Shown piece by piece: positions 59,072 to 64,000 of a stretch of DNA of 64,000 nucleotides. Position 1 is the stretch's first letter, and each line of letters begins with the position of its first letter. The translations under genes and the position numbers were made by a program. The notes beneath the pieces are model-generated. The model ran no database searches, was not told the origin of the DNA, and saw only the letters and a program-made list of their open reading frames with translations. This DNA is from Mycobacterium kiyosense (GTDB lineage Bacteria; Actinomycetota; Actinomycetes; Mycobacteriales; Mycobacteriaceae): the NCBI GenBank assembly GCA_021654635.1, contig AP025179.1, forward strand, positions 1,426,001-1,490,000, written 5' to 3'.

Positions 59072-59479
59072 GTGCCCAGGCCCTACCCCGTGAGTTTTCG
59101 CGACGACGTCGTGCGCGTGGCCCGCAACCGCGACGATGGTGTGACCGTCGAGCAGATCGGGACCGTTTTCGGGGTGCACCCGATGACGCTGCACAAGTGG
59201 ATGCGCCAGGCCGATATCGACGAAGGGGCCAAGCCCGGCAAGAGCACCGTTGAGTCGACGGAGTTGGACGAACTGCGACGCCGTAATCGGCTGTTGGAGC
59301 AGGAGAAGGAAGTCTTACGGCGAGCGGCGGCCTATCTGTCGCAGGCCAATTTGCCGGGAAAGGCTCTACCCGCTCGTGAAGGAGCTCGCCGCCGACGGGA
59401 TCCCCGTCGCGGTGACGTGGCGGGTACTCAAGCTCGCCCGCCAGCCCTATTACCGCTGGCTGGCCAAGCCGATCACTGA
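59072..59479 (+). CDS. IS3-family transposase OrfA
   Basis: GTG 59072 (VPRPYPVSFRDDVVRVARN) with GGAAGGA upstream. HTH (VEQIGTVFGVHPMTLHKWMRQ) and a coiled coil (LRRRNRLLEQEKEVLRRAAAYLSQ). After NLPGK the frame runs on past the normal OrfA/OrfB switch point. About 135 aa. Confidence 0.85.
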   Translation: MPRPYPVSFRDDVVRVARNRDDGVTVEQIGTVFGVHPMTLHKWMRQADIDEGAKPGKSTVESTELDELRRRNRLLEQEKEVLRRAAAYLSQANLPGKALPAREGARRRRDPRRGDVAGTQARPPALLPLAGQADH

Positions 59480-60189
59480 CGCCGGACTCGTCGAGGCTTA
59501 CCGCGCCAACGCCCTGTTCGACGCCCACCACGAGGACCCGGAGTTCGGCTTCCGCTACCTCGTCGAGGAAGCCCGTGACGCCGACGAACCCATGGCCGAG
59601 AGGACCGGCTGGCGGGTCTGCTCGCAGAATCGCCTGTGGAGCGTCTTCGGCAGAAAGCGCGGCAAGACCGGGCCGCCGGTCCACGATGATCTCGTCGAGC
59701 GGGATTTCACCGCTGATGCGCCAAATCAGTTGTGGCTGGCTGGTATCACTGAGCACCGTACCGGCGAGGGCAAGCTCTACCTCTGCGCCATCAAGGACGC
59801 ATTCTCCAACCGCATCGTCGGCTACTCGATCGACTCCCGGATGGCGTCCCGTCTGGCCACCCAGGCTCTGCGCAGTGCTGTGGTACGCCGTGGTGACGCT
59901 GGCGGCTGCATCCTGCGCTCCGATCGTGGGTCTCAGCTCAGGTCAAGGAAATTCGTTTCTCGCCCTACATCGAAATGGCATGGTCGGATCGATGGGCCGC
60001 GTCGGCGCAGCCGGCGACAACGTGGCCATGGAGAGCTTCTTTAGCCTGTTGCAGAAAAACGTGCTGAACCGCCGCCGCTGGGACACCAGAGAGGAACTAC
60101 GCATCGCGATCGTCACCCGGATCGAACGCACCTACCATCGGCGCCGACGCCAGTCCGGTCTCGGCCGGCCGTCGCACCAGTCCGTCTAG
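59345..60189 (+). pseudogene. IS3-family transposase OrfB, inactive
   Basis: Reads RLYPLVKELAADGIPVAVTW through PYYRWLAKPITD. The first catalytic Asp is lost (NQLWLAGITEH; normally LADITEH) and the second site is RSDRGSQ rather than HSDRGSQ. A one-base shift near 59955 then moves the rest (RVGAAGDNVAMESFFSLLQ) to another frame. Confidence 0.88.
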
Positions 60190-60194
60190 TCCGA

Positions 60195-61064
60195 TCAGAC
60201 ATCAGTAGCCGAAAGCCGCGAAATGGCAGAGCCGCCCTCGCGGCGGCGCACCCTCGCCAAAACGTCGGCGTCGGCCCTGAACTGTAGGTGCGATATCTGC
60301 CCCGCCTCGATGGCGAAGTCGAACGCGACCTTGACCTCGCCGCGGTGGATCCAGGCAGCGCCGGGCCGGTCCTCGACAAACACGGGAAAGGCAGCCTTGG
60401 CGGCGCCGTTGAAGAAGCCGGCCACCTCGTCGCGACCTTCCAAACGCGGCGGGGTGCCCAACGCGATCGCGGCCGCGTCCGCCGAGACCACCACGTCAGG
60501 AGCCAGCAGCTCCAGCAACCGCGCGAAGTCGCCCTCCCGGGCCGCGGTCATGAACGCGTCCACAATCTCCCAGTCGCCCAGCGCATCCTCGGGCGCGGCC
60601 GGACGCACCTTGGCGCGAGCACGCGAAGCCAGCTTGCGGGCCGCGACCGGCGTCGTGTCGAGCATCGCAGCGATCGCCTCGAACTCGACGCCGAAGCTGT
60701 CGTGCAAAACAAACGCCACCCGCTCGGCAGGCGTCAGACGGTCCAGCACCACCTGCAGCGCGACGCCGACCGTGTCGGCCAGCACCACACCGTCGGCCGG
60801 GTCGGGCGCGACGGCCTCGAGCTCAATCGACTCCGTCGGCACCGGCGTTCGGGCGCGCAGCCGATCGAGGCATAGCCGCGACGTCACCGTGGTGAGCCAG
60901 CCCGCGAGATTCTCGATCGGCTCGTCGGTGGCGTGCAGCCGCAGCCACGCCTGCTGCACCACGTCCTGTGCCCCGTCGGGGTCGCCCAGGATCCGGGCGG
61001 CGATGCGCTGCAGGCGAGGGCGCTCGGCTTCGAAGCCGTCGCGTAGCTGATCGTCGCTCACCAT
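60195..61064 (-). CDS. ECF sigma factor with SnoaL-like C-terminal domain
   Basis: A 289-aa sigma factor of the SigI/SigJ (ECF41-like) type. Region 2 (RLQRIAARILGDPDGAQDVVQQAWLRLH) and region 4 (LTPAERVAFVLHDSFGVEFEAIAAMLDTT) are followed by a SnoaL-like domain (VDAFMTAAREGDFARLLELLAPDVVV) that in this group controls activity. ATG 61064 is preferred. No anti-sigma gene is adjacent, as usual for this group. Confidence 0.88.
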   Translation of the reverse strand: MVSDDQLRDGFEAERPRLQRIAARILGDPDGAQDVVQQAWLRLHATDEPIENLAGWLTTVTSRLCLDRLRARTPVPTESIELEAVAPDPADGVVLADTVGVALQVVLDRLTPAERVAFVLHDSFGVEFEAIAAMLDTTPVAARKLASRARAKVRPAAPEDALGDWEIVDAFMTAAREGDFARLLELLAPDVVVSADAAAIALGTPPRLEGRDEVAGFFNGAAKAAFPVFVEDRPGAAWIHRGEVKVAFDFAIEAGQISHLQFRADADVLARVRRREGGSAISRLSATDV

Positions 61065-61146
61065 GGCGGTCACACTTTCGTCGTCGGACGCGTCATCATC
61101 CTGACGCACCCGGACGGCCCGGTGTGACCAGAGCGGGAGGACGCTT

Positions 61147-61383
61147 ATGAAAACGATGACGTGCCAGGATCTCGGTGGCCCCTGTGACCTCGCGCACCGC
61201 GGTGAAAGCGCCGACGAGATCATCAAGGCGCAGGACCGACACCTCAAGGAACTCGTCAAGGCCGGCGACGATGCGCACGTGCCCGCCCGCGAGGACATGA
61301 AGAGCCGCTGGCGCCACCCGATGAAGTCGATGAATTGGTACAACGACGTCAAGAAGAGGTTCGCCGAGCTGCCGGTGAGGTGA
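61147..61383 (+). CDS. DUF1059 small protein
   Basis: A 78-aa protein, MKTMTCQDLGGPCDLAHRGE then AQDRHLKELVKAGDD and a basic/aromatic C-terminus (RHPMKSMNWYNDVKKRF). DUF1059 members are stress-associated proteins of unknown function. Divergent from the sigma factor gene, 82 bases away, so it could be a target of that sigma factor. Confidence 0.82.
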   Translation: MKTMTCQDLGGPCDLAHRGESADEIIKAQDRHLKELVKAGDDAHVPAREDMKSRWRHPMKSMNWYNDVKKRFAELPVR

Positions 61384-61429
61384 CGGTCCGGGCCCCGGAC
61401 CTTCGACATAGCGGGGTAAGTTTCCACGC

Positions 61430-62233
61430 GTGAGCGAAGACAGAGTTCGAGTGCAGATCAGCACCACCGGCGTGGCAACCGTGACGATGGTGCGCGCCGA
61501 CAAACACAATGCGCTCGATCACGCTATGTTCGCGGGCCTGGTCGATGCGGCGGCGCAGTTGGCGGGTGATGCGTCGGTGCGCGCGGTGGTGTTGCACGGC
61601 GAGGGCAAGAGCTTTTGCTCCGGCCTGGACATCGCCAGCTTCATGTCCGGCCGGGGTGGCACCAGCGTCCTGCTGGAGCGCGAGAGCGGCCGGGCGGCCA
61701 ACTTCGCGCAGCGCGTCGCCTACGACTGGTCCTTGGTGCCCGCGCCGGTCATCGCCGCGATCCACGGCAACTGCTTCGGGGGCGGGCTGCAGATCGCGCT
61801 GGGCGCCGACATCAGGATCGCCGCGCCGGGCGCCAAGCTGTCGATCATGGAGATCAAGTGGGGCCTGGTTCCCGACATGGGCATTACGCAGACTCTCCCG
61901 CGGCTGCTGCCTCTCGACGTCGCCAAGGAGTTGACGTTCACCGGCCGGATCGTTTCGGGGAGTGAGGCTTTGGCGCTCGGGTTGGTCACGCGAAACAGTG
62001 ACGATCCGCTGGCTTCGGCGTTGGCGCTGGCCGAGGAGATCGCGCAGAAGTCACCGGACGCCGTCCGTGCTGCCAAGCGGCTCTACGAACAAACGTGGCT
62101 CAGTAACGACGCCGCCCGGGCGCTGGCCCTCGAATCCGAGCTGCAGGCGGGGCTGATCGGTTCGCCCAATCAACTCGCCGCGGTGGCGGCCGGAATGTCC
62201 GGGGAGAAGCCCGTTTTCGTCGACCCTGCGTAA
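61430..62233 (+). CDS. Enoyl-CoA hydratase/isomerase (crotonase) family protein
   Basis: A 267-aa crotonase-fold enzyme, GTG start 61430. Oxyanion-hole strands are SFCSGLDIASF and HGNCFGGGLQIAL; later GLVPDMGITQTLPRLL is typical of hydratase/isomerase members. Substrate not determinable. Confidence 0.87.
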   Translation: MSEDRVRVQISTTGVATVTMVRADKHNALDHAMFAGLVDAAAQLAGDASVRAVVLHGEGKSFCSGLDIASFMSGRGGTSVLLERESGRAANFAQRVAYDWSLVPAPVIAAIHGNCFGGGLQIALGADIRIAAPGAKLSIMEIKWGLVPDMGITQTLPRLLPLDVAKELTFTGRIVSGSEALALGLVTRNSDDPLASALALAEEIAQKSPDAVRAAKRLYEQTWLSNDAARALALESELQAGLIGSPNQLAAVAAGMSGEKPVFVDPA

Positions 62234-62328
62234 CGGTGACCGAAGGCAACTCGCACTGCACATGCCGATTCCCACCCCTGTTCACAGCCGCAACGACGGC
62301 GTCGGTGCAACGCGGTAGTGTCCGCCCA

Positions 62329-63528
62329 ATGCCGGACAGTCGAAAGCGTCGCAAGGCCAAACAGGCGAGGCGAGATGCGCGCCGGATGCGCTCGGCGCGT
62401 CGCGCACACGAACTCGAAGAGGAGTTCCCGCTCGTCGACGCGGTGCGCGAAGCCCTCGCCGAAGAGCATCCGCTGGAACTGCTGCACACGGTCAGCCTCA
62501 TCATCCAGGCAACGGAGCCAAGGCACTGGGCGCTCAGCGACCCGGACGAGCCAGAGGCCGTCAATCTCGGCGAACTCATCGACAGCTTTATCGCGACCAA
62601 GCTTCCCGAAACCACGGTGCTGTTGGCGGTGCTGTCCGAATTGCTCGACAACGAGGTGCTGCGGACACGCTGTGAACGAGAGGTTGCCGCGCGGGATGAC
62701 GACCTGCCGCAGTGGATCACCGATCTGGGTCGAACGCACGTCGAGCGGGTGGTGCGGATGACACACGTGCTCGGGGAGGGGGACGAACTGATGCTCGGCG
62801 TGAAGTTGTCCTCCGGACAGGAGATGACCTGCGCGGCCTTCATCGACCACACCGTCGTGTCAGAGGTCAAAGACGCCTTTTTCGTTCCCGCGCCACTGCA
62901 GGAGGTTCTCGACGTCGCGACGCGCAGCCGTACGGATCCCGACACCACCTTCGTCGAAATGAGCCTCGCCGATGCCCGTGCCTGGTTGCATCGGGGTGTC
63001 GAGGTCGACGGTCTGCTGTCGATGTTGAGCGAGTCCGACACGTGGCCGGCGAGTCGTCCGCTGCTGCAATGGCTGACCCGGGGCTTGCCGGAGGGAGGCA
63101 GCGGCTACCAACCGCCGTTCTTCTCTGAGGACCAGATTGAGGAATTGTTGGACAGGTTCTTTGCCACAGTGCCGGGCTTGCGATTCGACGACTCCGGCCA
63201 TCGGGATTTGTTGCGCACGTGCATCGATGAAGGCACCGGTGATCCATTGCGGTGGAGCGCGGGCCGGCTGCGGGACCTACCCGACGTTTTTCTGCCGCTC
63301 GACGAATACTCCGATGAGCGGTCCATTCAAGACCTGCTGGACCTACCGGATGTGATGCGCGCGTATGTTCCGTTCGCTCACGCCGAGAGCGGGATCCGCG
63401 ACGAATTGACCGCAGAGGCACAGGCCGCCATCGATGAATTCGAGTCCGAGTTTCGAGAGATGGTTCTGGAGGACGCCCGATATCTGGACGACGACGACGA
63501 CGACGATGACGACGGGGACCCGAGTTAG
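62329..63528 (+). CDS. Acidic hypothetical protein with poly-Asp tail
   Basis: A 399-aa protein that is not recognised. The first 30 residues are strongly basic (MPDSRKRRKAKQARRDARRMRSARR), the body is helical and acidic, and the C-terminus ends with nine consecutive Asp (about 390-398) plus GDPS. No TM, cysteine motif or enzyme signature is seen. Start ATG 62329; the frame is open upstream to 62236 without a ribosome site. Confidence 0.7.
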   Translation: MPDSRKRRKAKQARRDARRMRSARRAHELEEEFPLVDAVREALAEEHPLELLHTVSLIIQATEPRHWALSDPDEPEAVNLGELIDSFIATKLPETTVLLAVLSELLDNEVLRTRCEREVAARDDDLPQWITDLGRTHVERVVRMTHVLGEGDELMLGVKLSSGQEMTCAAFIDHTVVSEVKDAFFVPAPLQEVLDVATRSRTDPDTTFVEMSLADARAWLHRGVEVDGLLSMLSESDTWPASRPLLQWLTRGLPEGGSGYQPPFFSEDQIEELLDRFFATVPGLRFDDSGHRDLLRTCIDEGTGDPLRWSAGRLRDLPDVFLPLDEYSDERSIQDLLDLPDVMRAYVPFAHAESGIRDELTAEAQAAIDEFESEFREMVLEDARYLDDDDDDDDDGDPS

Positions 63529-63596
63529 AGGGCCCGGTGACGCAGGTGGGCAACGCCCGGCGCTTCGAGCATCCGGACCCAGCGCGAGTCGGTGGA

Positions 63597-64000
63597 TCAC
63601 ACCATCGCGATCGGCGAGATCTTCATCCCGATCTCCAGCGCACCATAGAGTTCGCGAGCGACGTCCTGATCGAAGATGACGTGGCCCGCGCCCATCTCCG
63701 CGTCCCGGCGCGCCCGTTGCAACGGATTGGCCAGGAAGTTGGCCGACGCTCCGGACGCCGCCATGAGATTGTTGATGACGCAAAGTGATTCGTTCACTAC
63801 GTGCGCTGCCGTAGCTCGTGCGCGGGCCCGCAGTTTTCGTTGCACGATGCCGCCGTCGGCGACGATCGACTCGATGGTGCCGGCGATGTCGGTCACCAGT
63901 CCCTGCAGTGCCTGCAGCCGGATCCGGGCATCGGCCAGTCGGATCTGGGTGGCCGGCTGTTCCTTCTGCTTGACACCGCTGTAGGCCAACACCCGGGTCT
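63597..64000 (-). CDS. Acyl-CoA dehydrogenase/flavin monooxygenase-like, C-terminal part
   Basis: The last 133 residues of a protein that begins to the right of the window. The helical C-terminal domain (QIRLADARIRLQALQ, LCVINNLMAASGAS, NPLQRARRDAEMGAGHVIFD) resembles the Acyl-CoA_dh_2 type found in HsaA-like hydroxylases. The R-D near the flavin site is in RRDAEMG. The flavin- and substrate-binding N-terminus is outside the window. Confidence 0.75.
   Translation of the reverse strand, partial: TRVLAYSGVKQKEQPATQIRLADARIRLQALQGLVTDIAGTIESIVADGGIVQRKLRARARATAAHVVNESLCVINNLMAASGASANFLANPLQRARRDAEMGAGHVIFDQDVARELYGALEIGMKISPIAMV

Larger units (their letters stand above)
59000..60189 (+). mobile_element. 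IS3-family element, right end truncated
   Basis: Contains orfA and damaged orfB. The left end lies in about 59000-59070. OrfB ends RRRQSGLGRPSHQSV rather than the usual longer tail and no right inverted repeat is visible, so the right end appears deleted. This marks the right edge of the island. The 58831-59000 gap has no gene. Confidence 0.7.

Overview
The window comes from a high-GC mycobacterium. Its left 20 kb carries the gene order that in M. tuberculosis runs from Rv3202c to Rv3193c: adnA, adnB, a RCK-domain ion channel, nudC, mrx1, uvrD2, whiB7, an ABC1 kinase, a ThiF-like protein, a DUF2342 protein, a PDZ-Lon protein and a UPF0182 protein. The species cannot be named from the sequence alone.

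Region 1 (1-20,221) is core chromosome. It holds DNA end-processing and repair (AdnAB, UvrD2), redox and NAD(H) metabolism (Mrx1, NudC), and the antibiotic-responsive regulator whiB7 with its promoter, leader ORF and attenuator. A crotonase and an RtcB RNA ligase close the region.

Region 2 (20,401-60,190) is a roughly 40 kb accessory island. It starts directly after an initiator tRNA-Met gene. In order it contains: a DUF3644 protein; a MazG-like, dTMP-kinase-like, B12/radical-SAM and HhH-GPD glycosylase cluster that looks like a nucleotide or base-modification module; a HigBA-type toxin-antitoxin pair; an integrase-xis-HTH integrative-element module with iteron-like inverted repeats; and a 13.5 kb defence operon. 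That operon encodes a SNF2-like helicase, a large N6-adenine methylase, a 1767-aa DEAD helicase with DUF1998, and an orphan. It resembles class 1 DISARM, but has one fused DrmA/DrmB- or DruE-like protein and no drmC. After it comes a nested transposon stack in which an IS3 element is interrupted by both a decayed IS21 element and a Tn554-like three-gene element. Then follow a SnoaL/TetR divergent pair, and a 1788-aa SF1 helicase-nuclease flanked by IS3 debris.

Region 3 (60,195-64,000) is chromosomal again: an ECF sigma factor with a SnoaL-like tail, a DUF1059 protein, a crotonase, an acidic hypothetical protein and the end of a flavin-dependent acyl-CoA dehydrogenase/hydroxylase-type gene.

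A pervasive feature is the single- or double-base indel in otherwise intact genes, mostly at G, C or A runs that are one or two bases too long (adnA, adnB twice, the channel, integrase twice, SNF2 helicase, methylase). These probably reflect sequencing or assembly error rather than true gene loss. The transposase genes, by contrast, are genuinely decayed.
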